A DNA stretch of 64,000 nucleotides from Tragulus kanchil. Taxonomy: Eukaryota; Chordata; Mammalia; Artiodactyla; Tragulidae. Positions 45,301 to 58,836 of the stretch are shown here, in pieces. Made by a program: the position numbers and the translations under genes. The DNA lies in NCBI GenBank assembly GCA_022376925.1, contig JAIOJX010000006.1, positions 63,573,394-63,637,393 on the forward strand. The letters are read 5' to 3'. Below the pieces are notes generated by a model, which did no database searches, was not told the DNA's origin, and worked only from the letters and a program-made list of their open reading frames with translations. Each line of letters begins with the position of its first letter. Position 1 is the stretch's first letter.

Positions 45301-45544
45301 TGAACTGGTATAGCTATAGATTATATCACAAATGCCAAAATACTAAAAGAAAACATGGAACATTTTTTTAAAAAAACCATTTTTTCCTTTCTACACAAGT
45401 TACAAATCCAAAATCACAATAGAAAAAAAATGGAAAATATGAAAAAAATTTAAACTTCCTCCATGACAAAAAATACTATAAAAAGGCCAAAATACAGAAA
45501 ATATTTGCATATGAAAAAGGATTTTTTTCCTTTTATTTATTTAT

Positions 45545-45855
45545 TTTAAATTTATTTGTTTTTTATTTTGGCGGGGGGGGAGGGAGTGGGGTGGGCGGGT
45601 CACTTCCACTGGTCTTTCATTTGTCTAGTTTCATCCATCTTTGTTCTTTGGCCCATGTGAGCCTCCCATCACGGTGGCCTCTGTTGTCGCAGAGCACCGG
45701 CTCTGGGCACATGAGCTCTAGAGCTCCGGCTCAGTGATTGGACACATGGGTCCAGCCACTCCGCGGCACGTGGGATCTTCCCAGGCCAGGGATCGAACCG
45801 GCGCCCCTTGCACTGCAAGGCTGTGTCCTAACCCACTGGACCACCAGGGAAGCCC
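45545..45855 (-). mobile_element. CHR-2-like SINE
   Basis: Antisense, complete, ends in CCACTGGACCACCAGGGAAG. Repeated at 46605-46915 with differences mainly in the G run. Confidence 0.9.
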
Positions 45856-45868
45856 TGTTTCCTTTTTA

Positions 45869-46062
45869 TAATGTGACTCAGAAGGTAAGGAATCTGCCTG
45901 CAATGCAGGAGACTGCAGTTTGATCCCTGAGTTGGGAAAATCCCCTGAAGAAGGGAATGTCAACCCACTTCAGCATTCGTGCCTGGAGAATTCCACGGAT
46001 AGAGGATCCTGGTGGGCTACAGTCCATGGCATTCCAAAGAGTCAGATACAACTGAGTGATTA
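45869..46062 (+). mobile_element. Bov-tA SINE
   Basis: GACTCAGAAGGTAAGGAATC head and ACTGAGTGATTAATTAATGA tail. Further copies at 46929-47122 and 48052-48244 come from duplications 15 and 16. Confidence 0.88.
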
Positions 46063-46929
46063 ATTAATGATGAACTACAATTTGTCCATTCATGAAGGAC
46101 ATGTGGGTTGTTTTTGATATTTGGTGATTTAAAGCAAGCTTCTATAAATGTTTACATACAGATTTTTAATGAGTGTAAGTCTTCATTTCTCTTGAAAAAC
46201 ATCTTGTATCTATTCCATTCTAAAGGGAAAATACAAGCATATACAACCTATATCAGTGCTTCTCTTATGTTAATGTGCATATGAGTCACTGGGGAGCTTA
46301 GTAAAATAGCTTTGAGTAGAGCCTGAGATTCTTTGAAAACACTTGTATCTATTCCATCTGAACTGGTATAGCTATAGATTATATCACAAATGCCAAAATA
46401 CTAAAAGAAAACATGGAACATTTTTTTAAAAAAACCATTTTTTCCTTTCTACACAAGTTACAAATCCAAAATCACAATAGAAAAAAAATGGAAAATATGA
46501 AAAAAATTTAAACTTCCTCCATGACAAAAAATACTATAAAAAGGCCAAAATACAGAAAATATTTGCATATGAAAAAGGATTTTTTTCCTTTTATTTATTT
46601 ATTTTAAATTTATTTGTTTTTTATTTTGGCGGGGGTGGGGAGGGAGTGGGGTGGGCGGGTCACTTCCACTGGTCTTTCATTTGTCTAGTTTCATCCATCT
46701 TTGTTCTTTGGCCCATGTGGGCCTACCATCGCGGTGGCCTCTGTTGTCGCAGAGCACCGGCTCTGGGCACATGAGCTCTAGAGCTCCGGCTCAGTGATTG
46801 GACACATGGGTCCAGCCACTCCGCGGCACGTGGGATCTTCCCAGGCCAGGGATCGAACCGGCGCCCCTTGCACTGCAAGGCTGTGTCCTAACCCACTGGA
46901 CCACCAGGGAAGCCCTGTTTCCTTTTTAT

Positions 46930-49125
46930 AATGTGACTCAGAAGGTAAGGAATCTGCCTGCAATGCAGGAGACTGCAGTTTGATCCCTGAGTTGGGAAAA
47001 TCCCCTGAAGAAGGGAATGTCAACCCACTTCAGCATTCTTGCCTGGAGAATTCCACGGATAGAGGATCCTGGTGGGCTACAGTCCATGGCATTCCAAAGA
47101 GTCAGATACAACTGAGTGATTAATTAATGATGAACTACAATTTGTCCATTCATGAAGGACATGTGGGTTGTTTTTGATATTTGGTGATTTAAAGCAAGCT
47201 TCTATAAATGTTTACATACAGATTTTTAATGAGTGTAAGTCTTCATTTCTCTTGAGTAAATACCTAGTAATGGTGGGTTGTATGGTGAGTGTATGTTTAA
47301 CTTTGTAAGAAAATGCTAAGCTGTTTCTCTTTCTGCTAAACTGCTAAACTGTTTTTTTTTTTTTTTAAGCCACACTAATATAACATATTACTGATATTAA
47401 AAAGTTTAACAACTTTATCAAAACTAAAAACCCATGTTCCATGAAAGGCCCTATTAAGATAATAAAGAAACAAACCACATTCAGGATACTCTGGACTCCA
47501 CAACCAGCCATATAAAGAACCACTCTTTTTCCACCATAAGGCCCAACATCAGTTCCAGAAGTCCCAGGGCCCTGGACTTCTGGAGACCCCCCAAAATGAC
47601 TCCACCCACCAGGCACCTTACACCCTTGCAAGTCACCCCAGGGTCCAGCTGTACTCATCAGTGGAACCAGCTTTGGAATACCCTAGGCCACACAGTCAGC
47701 AGCTTAAAGCATATAGGTTTGATGACCAGAGAGGAGTGTATTGCTGGGATGCATAGGATGGCTCATACCAAAGACCACTTCTCCAGGGTCAGGAAATGTA
47801 ACCAACCTACCAAATACATAGAAATAAAATTAGCAAATCAGGCAAAATGAGGCAACAGAGGAACATGTTCCAAATGAAGGAACAAGGTAAATCCCAGGAG
47901 AAGAACTAAATGACGTGAAGATAAACAATCTACCCAATAAAGAGATCAAATGGTAATGACTGTAAAGGTAATCAAAGAACTTGAAAGAAGAATAGATGAA
48001 CCAAAAAAGGGGAGAAAAAAAAAAAATTTAATAGTAACAAAAATGAAATAAAATGTGACTCAGAAGGTAAGGAATCTGCCTGCAATGCAGGAGACTGCAG
48101 TTTGATCCCTGAGTTGGGAAAATCCCCTGAAGAAGGGAATGTCAACCCACTTCAGCATTCTTGCCTGGAGAATTCCACGGATAGAGGATCCTGGTGGGCT
48201 ACAGTCCATGGCATTCCAAAGAGTCAGATACAACTGAGTGATTAATTAATGATGAACTACAATTTGTCCATTCATGAAGGACATGTGGGTTGTTTTTGAT
48301 ATTTGGTGATTTAAAGCAAGCTTCTATAAATGTTTACATACAGATTTTTAATGAGTGTAAGTCTTCATTTCTCTTGAGTAAATACCTAGTAATGGTGGGT
48401 TGTATGGTGAGTGTATGTTTAACTTTGTAAGAAAATGCTAAGCTGTTTCTCTTTCTGCTAAACTGCTAAACTGTTTTTTTTTTTTTTTAAGCCACACTAA
48501 TATAACATATTACTGATATTAAAAAGTTTAACAACTTTATCAAAACTAAAAACCCATGTTCCATGAAAGGCCCTATTAAGATAATAAAGAAACAAACCAC
48601 ATTCAGGATACTCTGGACTCCACAACCAGCCATATAAAGAACCACTCTTTTTCCACCATAAGGCCCAACATCAGTTCCAGAAGTCCCAGGGCCCTGGACT
48701 TCTGGAGACCCCCCAAAATGACTCCACCCACCAGGCACCTTACACCCTTCGGCAAGTCACCCCAGGGTCCAGCTGTACTCATCAGTGGAACCAGCTTTGG
48801 AATACCCTAGGCCACACAGTCAGCAGCTTAAAGCATATAGGTTTGATGACCAGAGAGGAGTGTATTGCTGGGATGCATAGGATGGCTCATACCAAAGACC
48901 ACTTCTCCAGGGTCAGGAAATGTAACCAACCTACCAAATACATAGAAATAAAATTAGCAAATCAGGCAAAATGAGGCAACAGAGGAACATGTTCCAAATG
49001 AAGGAACAAGGTAAATCCCAGGAGAAGAACTAAATGACGTGAAGATAAACAATCTACCCAATAAAGAGATCAAATGGTAATGACTGTAAAGGTAATCAAA
49101 GAACTTGAAAGAAGAATAGATGAAC
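46930..49125. repeat. Tandem duplication 16 (1122-1124-bp unit)
   Basis: Copy 1 46930-48001 with a 50-base unrelated A-rich tail, copy 2 48052-49125. Overlaps duplication 15; the Bov-tA at its start appears three times. Confidence 0.95.
47123..47350 (-). mobile_element. L1 antisense fragment
   Basis: AAGGACATGTGGGTTGTTTT, CTTCATTTCTCTTGAGTAAA, AAATACCTAGTAATGG match antisense L1. Repeated in part at 46063-46195 and 48245-48475. Confidence 0.75.
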
Positions 49126-50153
49126 AGAACAAAGAGTTAGAAGAAGAACCAGAGAAGCAGAATATAATAACTCAAATAAAATTTACACTAGACAGAATGA
49201 ATTATAGACAGCTTAGATTATACAAAAGAATGAATCAGCAAGCTAAAAGACATAGTAGAAATCACTGATATTAAACAGAGAAAAATGAAAAAATAATTTT
49301 TAAAAAATGAGGATGGTTTAAAAGACGTCTGAGACAACAGCAGTATACTAACATTTGCATTACAGGGATCCCAGAAAGAAAGAGTGAGAAAGAGGCAGAG
49401 AACATATTTGAAACATATAGCTTCAAATATGAACATAATAGCTGAAAAACTGCCTGACCTGGAAAAGTAAATAGACATCAAGGTCCAGGAAGCATAGAGT
49501 CTCAAATAAAATTAACCCAAAGAGGACCATAACAAGACACACTATATTTAAAATGCCCAAACTAAAGGTAAATAGGGGATATTAAAAGCAGCAAAGGGAA
49601 AACAACAAGTTATGAACAAGGAAACTTCCATAAGGTTAAGAGCTGATTTTACACAGAAGTCCTAAAACCAGAAAAAGTAGCACAATATATTTAACGTGAT
49701 GAAAGGAAAGGCCCACAACTAGGAGCAAGAATTTCACTTAGATTTGATGGACAGATCAAAAGGTCTCTCCAGACAAGCAATAACTAAAAGAGTTCCACTC
49801 CACAAAACCAACTTTACAAGAAATGTTAAACAAACTTCTCTAAGTAAAAAAGAAAAGGCCTCTACTAGGCATACAAAAATTACAAAAGAAAAAGCTCAAT
49901 GATACAGACAAATAAATAATAAAAGTAGTAAATCAACCATATGCAAAGCTAGTAGAAATGTTAAAAGACAAAAGTAGTATAATCTATATTCATAATAAGT
50001 GGCTAAAGGATACGCATGAAAAAAGATGTAAAATATGATGTCAAAAAGGCAACTGGGGTGAAGGGAAGTAAAAATGTTAAAATGTGTTTTAAACTAAAAG
50101 ATCAGGAATTTAAAATAAACATTCATATATCTGTATCTATGTATATAAGTATA

Positions 50154-50345
50154 CACAGCTGGTGAAGAATCTACCTGCAAAGCAGAGACCCCAGTTCCAG
50201 TATCAGGAAGACCTCCCTGGAGAAGTGATAGGCTAGCCACTCCAGTATTCTTGGGCTTCCCTGGTGGCTCAGATGGTAAAGAATGCAATGCAAGATACCT
50301 GGGTTCAATCCCTGGGTTGGGAAGATCTACTGGAGAAGGCAACAG
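50154..50345 (+). mobile_element. Two partial Bov-tA SINEs head to tail inside L1
   Basis: First piece 50154-50252 keeps the middle of the element, second 50253-50345 starts GGGCTTCCCTGGTGGCTCAG. A cut copy lies at 51383-51456. Confidence 0.75.
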
Positions 50346-52493
50346 CTACCCACAATAGACTCATTTAAGATCTAAAGATTCACACAGATTAAAAGTAAGA
50401 GGATGGGATAAGGTATACCATGCAAGTGAAAATCAAAGGAAAGCTAGGGTAACAAGACATATCATACAAAATAGACTTTATAATAAAGACTAAAATGAGA
50501 CAAATAAAAACATCACATAATGATCAAGAGATCAATCTAAGAAGAAGATATAACAATTTAAAATATATACACACCAAAGGAGCACCTATGTACATAAAGC
50601 AAATATTAACAGACACAATAAAACTAGTAATGAAAAAGGAGAAGTTACAACCAATACCAGAGAAAAGGAAGAATCATGAGAGATTACTGAGAACAACTAT
50701 ATACCAATAAAATGGACAAACTAGAAGAAATGGACAAATTTCTAGCAATGTGTAATAACCCAAAACTAAACCAGAAAGAAATAGAAAATAAAAACAGACC
50801 AATTATCAGTAATGAAATTTAACCAATAAAAAAAATCAAATAAATAAAGCTTCCAACAAACGAAAGTCCAGGACCAGATGGCTTCACAGGTGATTTCTAC
50901 CAAATATTTACAGAAGAGTTAACCATAACCTTCTCAAAGTATTCCAAAAAAGTAAAGAGAAAGGAATGCTTCTTAACTCATTCCACAAAGCAAGCATAAC
51001 CCTGATACCAAAACTAGACAAAGATATGACTAAAAAAAGAAAATTACAAGCCAATATCATTGATGAATATAGACGCAAAAATTCTCAACAAAACATTAGC
51101 AAACAGAATTCAGTAGTACATTAAGAGGATCATATATGATGATTTAGTGGAATTTATCCCAGGAATGTAAAGATGGTCTAATATTCACAAATCAATCAAT
51201 ATGATATACCACATTAACAAATTGAAGAATAAATATCATATGATCATCTCAATAAATGTAGGAAATGCTCTTACAAAGTTCAACACCTACCTACACTCTA
51301 ACAACAACTATCAAAAAAAAAATTAAGAAAATAATCCCATTTATAATTGCATCAAAAGGAACAACTTACCTAGGAAAAATCTGATGGTAAAGAATGCAAT
51401 GCAAGATACCTGGGTTCAATCCCTGGGTTGGGAAGATCTACTGGAGAAGGCAACAGCTACCCACAATAGACTCATTTAAGATCTAAAGATTCACACAGAT
51501 TAAAAGTAAGAGGATGGGATAAGGTATACCATGCAAGTGAAAATCAAAGGAAAGCTAGGGTAACAAGACATATCATACAAAATAGACTTTATAATAAAGA
51601 CTAAAATGAGACAAATAAAAACATCACATAATGATCAAGAGATCAATCTAAGAAGAAGATATAACAATTTAAAATATATACACACCAAAGGAGCACCTAT
51701 GTACATAAAGCAAATATTAACAGACACAATAAAACTAGTAATGAAAAAGGAGAAGTTACAACCAATACCAGAGAAAAGGAAGAATCATGAGAGATTACTG
51801 AGAACAACTATATACCAATAAAATGGACAAACTAGAAGAAATGGACAAATTTCTAGCAATGTGTAATAACCCAAAACTAAACCAGAAAGAAATAGAAAAT
51901 AAAAACAGACCAATTATCAGTAATGAAATTTAACCAATAAAAAAAATCAAATAAATAAAGCTTCCAACAAACGAAAGTCCAGGACCAGATGGCTTCACAG
52001 GTGATTTCTACCAAATATTTACAGAAGAGTTAACCATAACCTTCTCAAAGTATTCCAAAAAAGTAAAGAGAAAGGAATGCTTCTTAACTCATTCCACAAA
52101 GCAAGCATAACCCTGATACCAAAACTAGACAAAGATATGACTAAAAAAAGAAAATTACAAGCCAATATCATTGATGAATATAGACGCAAAAATTCTCAAC
52201 AAAACATTAGCAAACAGAATTCAGTAGTACATTAAGAGGATCATATATGATGATTTAGTGGAATTTATCCCAGGAATGTAAAGATGGTCTAATATTCACA
52301 AATCAATCAATATGATATACCACATTAACAAATTGAAGAATAAATATCATATGATCATCTCAATAAATGTAGGAAATGCTCTTACAAAGTTCAACACCTA
52401 CCTACACTCTAACAACAACTATCAAAAAAAAAATTAAGAAAATAATCCCATTTATAATTGCATCAAAAGGAACAACTTACCTAGGAAAAATCT
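50272..52493. repeat. Tandem duplication 17 (1111-bp unit, inside L1)
   Basis: Copy 1 50272-51382, copy 2 51383-52493, clean junction. Splits the L1 and a Bov-tA. Confidence 0.95.
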
Positions 52494-54277
52494 AATTAAG
52501 GATGTAATAGACTTGTACTCAAAAAACTATAATAAACCGATGAAAGAAATTAAAGACAACATAAACAAATAGAACAACATACTGTGTTCATGGATTGGAA
52601 GATTTAATGCTGTTAAAGTAATCATTCTACAGAAGATAATTTACAGATTCAACGCAGTCTCCATCAAAATACTAATGGCATTTTTCACAAAACTAAAACT
52701 AGTAATTCTAAAATTTGTACGTAAGCACAAATGACCTAGAATAGCCAAAACAATCTTGAGAAAGAAGAGCAAAGCTTCAGGTATCACACTCCCTCATTTC
52801 CAACTACATTACAAAACTACAGTATTGAAAACTGCATGGTGGTGGCACAAAAATGACACATAGATAAATAACAATTCCAGAAACGAACCACACAATTAAA
52901 CTATGACAAAAGAGGCAATAATATGCAATGGGAAAAAGAAAACCTCTTCAATAAATTTTGGGAAAATGAACTGCTGCAAGCAGAAGAATGAAACTGGACA
53001 TTAATTTGAAATGGATTAAAGAATTAAACATAAGACCTGAAAGAGTAAAACTTCTAGAAGAAAACATAGGCAGGGCTTCCCTGGTGATCCAGTGGGAAAG
53101 GGCACTGCCTTGCAGTGCAAGGGGCGCCGGTTCGATCCCTGGCCTGAGAAGATCCCACGTGCCGTGGAGCGACTGGACCGATGTGTCCAATTACCTAAAA
53201 AAAAGAAAGAAAATGCTTCTTAACTCATTCCAGTAATTCCTAAAAACAAAAAAATTATGATGAATATAGCAAAAATTCTCAACAAAACATTAGCAAACAG
53301 AATTCAGTAGTACATTAAGAGGATCATATATGATGATTTAGTGGAATTTATCCCAGGAATGTAAAGATGGTCTAATATTCACAAATCAATCAATATGATA
53401 TACCACATTAACAAATTGAAGAATAAATATCATATGATCATCTCAATAAATGTAGGAAATGCTCTTACAAAGTTCAACACCTACCTACACTCTAACAACA
53501 ACTATCAAAAAAAAAATTAAGAAAATAATCCCATTTATAATTGCATCAAAAGGAACAACTTACCTAGGAAAAATCTAATTAAGGATGTAATAGACTTGTA
53601 CTCAAAAAACTATAATAAACCGATGAAAGAAATTAAAGACAACATAAACAAATAGAACAACATACTGTGTTCATGGATTGGAAGATTTAATGCTGTTAAA
53701 GTAATCATTCTACAGAAGATAATTTACAGATTCAACGCAGTCTCCATCAAAATACTAATGGCATTTTTCACAAAACTAAAACTAGTAATTCTAAAATTTG
53801 TACGTAAGCACAAATGACCTAGAATAGCCAAAACAATCTTGAGAAAGAAGAGCAAAGCTTCAGGTATCACACTCCCTCATTTCCAACTACATTACAAAAC
53901 TACAGTATTGAAAACTGCATGGTGGTGGCACAAAAATGACACATAGATAAATAACAATTCCAGAAACGAACCACACAATTAAACTATGACAAAAGAGGCA
54001 ATAATATGCAATGGGAAAAAGAAAACCTCTTCAATAAATTTTGGGAAAATGAACTGCTGCAAGCAGAAGAATGAAACTGGACATTAATTTGAAATGGATT
54101 AAAGAATTAAACATAAGACCTGAAAGAGTAAAACTTCTAGAAGAAAACATAGGCAGGGCTTCCCTGGTGATCCAGTGGGAAAGGGCACTGCCTTGCAGTG
54201 CAAGGGGCGCCGGTTCGATCCCTGGCCTGAGAAGATCCCACGTGCCGTGGAGCGACTGGACCGATGTGTCCAATTAC
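52076..54277. repeat. Tandem duplication 18 (1083-bp offset, inside L1)
   Basis: Copy 1 52076-53194, copy 2 53210-54277. About 50 bases at the head of copy 2 are badly garbled (53230-53258). Copy 1 ends inside a SINE. Confidence 0.93.
53074..53194 (+). mobile_element. Cut copy of the L1-nested CHR-2-like SINE
   Basis: Matches the first 121 bases of 54157-54494, then ends at a duplication junction followed by garbled sequence. Confidence 0.9.
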
Positions 54278-54494
54278 CGAGCCAGAGCTCTGGAGCACAT
54301 GCACCCAGAGCTGGTGCTCTGCGACAGCGGAGACCACCGCGATGGGAGGCCCACACGGGCCAAAGAACGAAGATGGATGAAAATGGACAAATGAAAGACC
54401 AATAGAAGTGGCCCGCCTGCTCCCCTCCCTCTCCACCCCACCATCCCCTAAATAAATAAATAAATAAATCTTTGATAATAATAATAATAAAAAA
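54157..54494 (+). mobile_element. CHR-2-like SINE inserted in L1, perfect target-site duplication
   Basis: AGAAAACATAGGCAG at 54142-54156 and 54495-54509 are identical 15-base flanks. The tail contains AAATAAATAAATAAATC and (ATA)n. Young insertion into an old L1. Confidence 0.93.
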
Positions 54495-55330
54495 AGAAAA
54501 CATAGGCAGTTAGTTCTTGGATATTGTTCTTAGTAATAGTTTTGGGGATATATATCCTCAGAAAAGGGAAACAAAAGCAAAAATATACAAACTGGACTAC
54601 ATCAAACTAAAAAGGTTTTGTACAGTGAAAGAAACTATCAACAGAAAACAAAAAGGCTACCTACTGAGTTGCAGAAGATATTTGCAAACAATGTATTTGG
54701 TAAGGGATTAATATCCACAAAATGTAAAGAACACATGCAATTCAACATCAAAAAAGCAGATAAACCAAATAAAAATGGACAGAAGATCTAAATAGATTTT
54801 TTTCCCAAAGAAGACATACAGCTGACCAACAAGCAAAATAAAAGATGCTCAGCCTCACTAAACATGGAAATGCAAATCAAAACCACAATGGTGTTAGTGA
54901 TCATTTTGCATTGTATAGAGAATAGAATTACTATGTTGTATAACAGGAACTAACATAGTGTTATAGGTCAATTATACTTCAAAACAAATAAACTCATAGA
55001 AGACTAGATCATATTTGTTATTATCTGAGGTGGGGGTTGTAGGGGGATGAAAGCAGTCAAAAAAGTACAAACTTCTAGTTATAAGATAAATAAAATGTTA
55101 GGGGTGTAATGTAAAACATGAACATAATTAACACTGTTGTACATTACAGACGAAAGTTAAGAGAATACTGTTTTGGTTTTTTAAGTTTTGTATATATGTA
55201 AGATGATGATCTAGTATTACTATATATAAAATGATGGTCACTAAACTTAGCGTGATAAATCATTTAATGATATATGTAAGTCAAATCATTATGCTATGTA
55301 CCTTAAACTTACACAGTGCTGTCTCACTGA

Positions 55331-56119
55331 AGACAAGTCTAATGACTGGAAATATCTTTATGCTGAGCTGATATTTATCTGTGGCAATTTCTCTCTACTA
55401 GTCCTAGTTCTGAGTATTTCCTTCATATGAAAATTGTGGGCCTGATTTCAGAGTAAGTTCACTGGACTTGTTGACATCCAGTTAAGAACTAGTTCCTTTA
55501 TTAAGTGCCCAGAGCTGCCTACAGGTAGGCAAGGTAACTCAAGTTTGTCCTCATACAAACCAGGGTAAATGTGAATTCTGTCCTTTAACAGATCTAAGGC
55601 ATTGAAATTGTGCTTTAATCTTTAGATATCTTCGTATTCAAGCTGAGGATAATAATAATGGCCAATATGCAGAGTTGCTGTGAGGATCAAATACAGAAAC
55701 AATAAATTGCCAAGTAAATGTCAAGGAAAATGACAATCAGAAAAAAACTGTGATAGAGATTATTTTGGGGCTTATTGTTCAAATCGTTTGGATTTTGTGA
55801 GTGGAAAGCATGCAAATTTTCAAAGTAATTTTATAGCCAAGGATCCAAGATTGAATTTCCTCTCCATTCCAATCTATCAGACTTGTTTCCCCGTTTTGCC
55901 ACTAGATGGCAATCGCTCCCAGAGCATTTGAGCTCCAAAGATGTAAAATCTCCAAAACTAATCCAAGGCTTTTTTTCAAGTTACAAATCAAGCCTAGAGC
56001 CACACCATATTACACGGTGGCCTTGCAAAGAGATTTTGTTTCACTCAGTAGCTGAGAAATTCAGGGCCCTTTCCTCAAATTGAACAGGGGAAGATGTGAT
56101 GGTCCAAAGAGCAATTTAT
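55331..56119. other. Single-copy intergenic DNA
   Basis: A MIR-like tail is seen at 55620-55720 (GATAATAATAATGGCC, GTTGCTGTGAGGATCAAATA). No gene. Confidence 0.5.
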
Positions 56120-56260
56120 GACTTACTTAGCTAAGCTAGTTTGCTCCTGCCCCAAGGCCTTTGCGCTTGCTGTCCCACCTTCCTGGAGCCTCTTCCCCCA
56201 GGCATTTGTATAGTGTATTCCTTTATGTCTACTTAGTAACTCACAATCCCCATAATGTTA
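56120..56260 (+). mobile_element. LINE-2 fragment
   Basis: CCAAGGCCTTTGCGCTTGCT and CCTGGAGCCTCTTCCCCCAG match the L2 pattern. Confidence 0.6.
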
Positions 56261-56269
56261 GCCTCAGGA

Positions 56270-56955
56270 CATCCAGGGCTAGGTTCTGTTCCCTAGAGCA
56301 TCCCCAACCTCAGTAACTGCCTCACGGGCAAACTCAAGGAGAATGCTGTGCCCAGGGCCACGGCCTTCATTGGAGGTCGACCCCGTGCCTCCTGGGGTAG
56401 GTGGCACCATCTTCCTACCTCCAGCACACTGTCCTTGGCAAGGGCGCCGGTGTCTGGATATGATACTGGTCTGTGGGCAGAACCACTGCCCTCAACTGGA
56501 ACCAACACTGCCCTTGCACATGGGGGGATGCTTGAGTTTAAGAATGGACATACAATTTACACACATGTGTGGAAAGTTAACTTACTTTCTCAATCCCTGC
56601 TCAGCACAAGCAAAGTCAACCCTGCACAATGGAGTGGCTCCCAGGATGTTTGAAAGCACTTCTCTCACTTAGCTTGTGGTTCTGTCCATGGGACGTAAGG
56701 GGTCCCAAGGTCAGTAGAGGCCTCAGCACTGCTGTGAAGACCCACAGGGCCTGAGGAACAACAGACAGACTCCAACTGTCTGGGTCACTCTTATACCTTT
56801 GTGTGCTGGTCTAGTCACAACACGCACAAAGCACAGTAAAATGTTTTACACTAGCAGTGAGATGGACATTTAATGCTAGAAATACAGATTGCTATGTTTG
56901 TGAAAATACAAATAAAGATAACAAATTATCAGACTTTAAAATTAAAAAAAAAGAA
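56270..56955 (+). other. Possible retrocopy, unidentified
   Basis: GC-richer block ending in CAAATAAAGATAAC and, about 30 bases on, an A-rich tail (56941-56956), the layout of a reverse-transcribed RNA. I do not recognise the parent and see no long frame. The 3' part recurs at 57753-58075. Confidence 0.3.
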
Positions 56956-58836
56956 AAATCCGTGCCTGTTAAAATGAAAGTAAAGTCTCTCAGTCCCATC
57001 TGACCCAGGACGAATCATGGAATTCTCCAGGTGAGAATATTTCAGTGGGTAGCCTATCCCTTATCCAGGGAACTTCCTGATCCAGGAATGGAACCAGGGT
57101 CTCCTGCAGTGCAGGTGGATTCTTTACCAGCTGAGCTACAAGAGAATTACTAACTGTGCCTACTACGTAATAATAAACATTTGTTCAACAAATATTTGTC
57201 AAATGAACATTAAGTGAATACTCAAGTTCTCAAAAGTTGCTCATCCACTAGCTAACACAACATTCCTTCTTTTTTCCTTAAGAAAACAGATCCAGATGAC
57301 AGAGGATGAGACTTTCCAAACAGCCCAGAACTGGATGTGGCAATGGTCCACACCCCTCACTTGTGGAAATCACATCTCATCTCCTACATAGCTTGAGTCT
57401 CCAGTGACAATGGAAAAGCTAATAAACTAACCTGAGATAATGGGTGAAAGTCAGGAATGTTCTCTTTCTTTCATTATCAGTAACATGGCTTTTAATGTAA
57501 TAGTTATACTGGAGAAAAAGCTGTTTCTCTAGCTACTCTGGAGAAAAACTCCAATACTCCTTTGTTCTGTCTTTTATCCACACCTCTATCTTACAGTTTC
57601 CTTAAACCCAAATTAATTCATTCCCTCCTTCCACAGACTGTCCCTAATAATGGCACCCCAGTCAGAGGACTTCAGGTCATTGCTCTCCTGGTCTTCCCCA
57701 TCATCCCCATCTAATGAAAATCTTCCCGGGGAAGTCACTTCCTCAGCTTAAGGGCTCCCAGGATGTTTGAAAGCACTTCTCTCACTTAGCTTGTGGTTCT
57801 GTCCATGGGACGTAAGGGGTCCCAAGGTCAGTAGAGGCCTCAGCACTGCTGTGAAGACCCACAGGGCCTGAGGAACAACAGACAGACTCCAACTGTCTGG
57901 GTCACTCTTATACCTTTGTGTGCTGGTCTAGTCACAACACGCACAAAGCACAGTAAAATGTTTTACACTAGCAGTGAGATGGACATTTAATGCTAGAAAT
58001 ACAGATTGCTATGTTTGTGAAAATACAAATAAAGATAACAAATTATCAGACTTTAAAATTAAAAAAAAAGAAAAATCCGTGCCTGTTAAAATGAAAGTAA
58101 AGTCTCTCAGTCCCATCTGACCCAGGACGAATCATGGAATTCTCCAGGTGAGAATATTTCAGTGGGTAGCCTATCCCTTATCCAGGGGAACTTCCTGATC
58201 CAGGAATGGAACCAGGGTCTCCTGCAGTGCAGGTGGATTCTTTACCAGCTGAGCTACAAGAGAATTACTAACTGTGCCTACTACGTAATAATAAACATTT
58301 GTTCAACAAATATTTGTCAAATGAACATTAAGTGAATACTCAAGTTCTCAAAAGTTGCTCATCCACTAGCTAACACAACATTCCTTCTTTTTTCCTTAAG
58401 AAAACAGATCCAGATGACAGAGGATGAGACTTTCCAAACAGCCCAGAACTGGATGTGGCAATGGTCCACACCCCTCACTTGTGGAAATCACATCTCATCT
58501 CCTACATAGCTTGAGTCTCCAGTGACAATGGAAAAGCTAATAAACTAACCTGAGATAATGGGTGAAAGTCAGGAATGTTCTCTTTCTTTCATTATCAGTA
58601 ACATGGCTTTTAATGTAATAGTTATACTGGAGAAAAAGCTGTTTCTCTAGCTACTCTGGAGAAAAACTCCAATACTCCTTTGTTCTGTCTTTTATCCACA
58701 CCTCTATCTTACAGTTTCCTTAAACCCAAATTAATTCATTCCCTCCTTCCACAGACTGTCCCTAATAATGGCACCCCAGTCAGAGGACTTCAGGTCATTG
58801 CTCTCCTTGGTCTTCCCCATCATCCCCATCTAATGA
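56636..58836. repeat. Tandem duplication 19 (1117-1119-bp unit)
   Basis: Copy 1 56636-57717 with a 35-base unmatched tail, copy 2 57753-58836. Contains an antisense Bov-tA. Confidence 0.95.
56973..57152 (-). mobile_element. Bov-tA SINE
   Basis: Antisense: AATGAAAGTAAAGTCTCTCA, TCCAGGTGAGAATATT, GTGCAGGTGGATTCTTTACC. Repeated at 58090-58271. Confidence 0.85.

Larger units (their letters stand above)
45163..47255. repeat. Tandem duplication 15 (1060-bp unit)
   Basis: Copy 1 45163-46195, short scrambled junction, copy 2 46223-47255. Indels lie in homopolymer runs, including the G run near 45575 and 46632. Confidence 0.95.
47395..55330 (+). mobile_element. Long degenerate L1 (L1M-type), sense
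   Basis: 5' part with AACATGTTCCAAATGAAGGA at about 47861; ORF1-like remnant at 49074-49268; ORF2 reverse-transcriptase-region remnants at 50380-54140 (CCAGGACCAGATGGCTTCAC, CCACATTAACAAATTGAAGA); 3' UTR at about 54900-55330. Many stops, non-functional. Inflated by duplications 16-18, so its real length is roughly 4.6-5 kb. Confidence 0.8.

Noticed and set aside
30466..54405. Recurring 60-130-codon open frames on both strands (for example at 30458-30685, 40545-40772, 54175-54405)
   Set aside because: They lie in CHR-2-like SINE bodies, recur in all copies and reading frames, and have no conserved start or domain.
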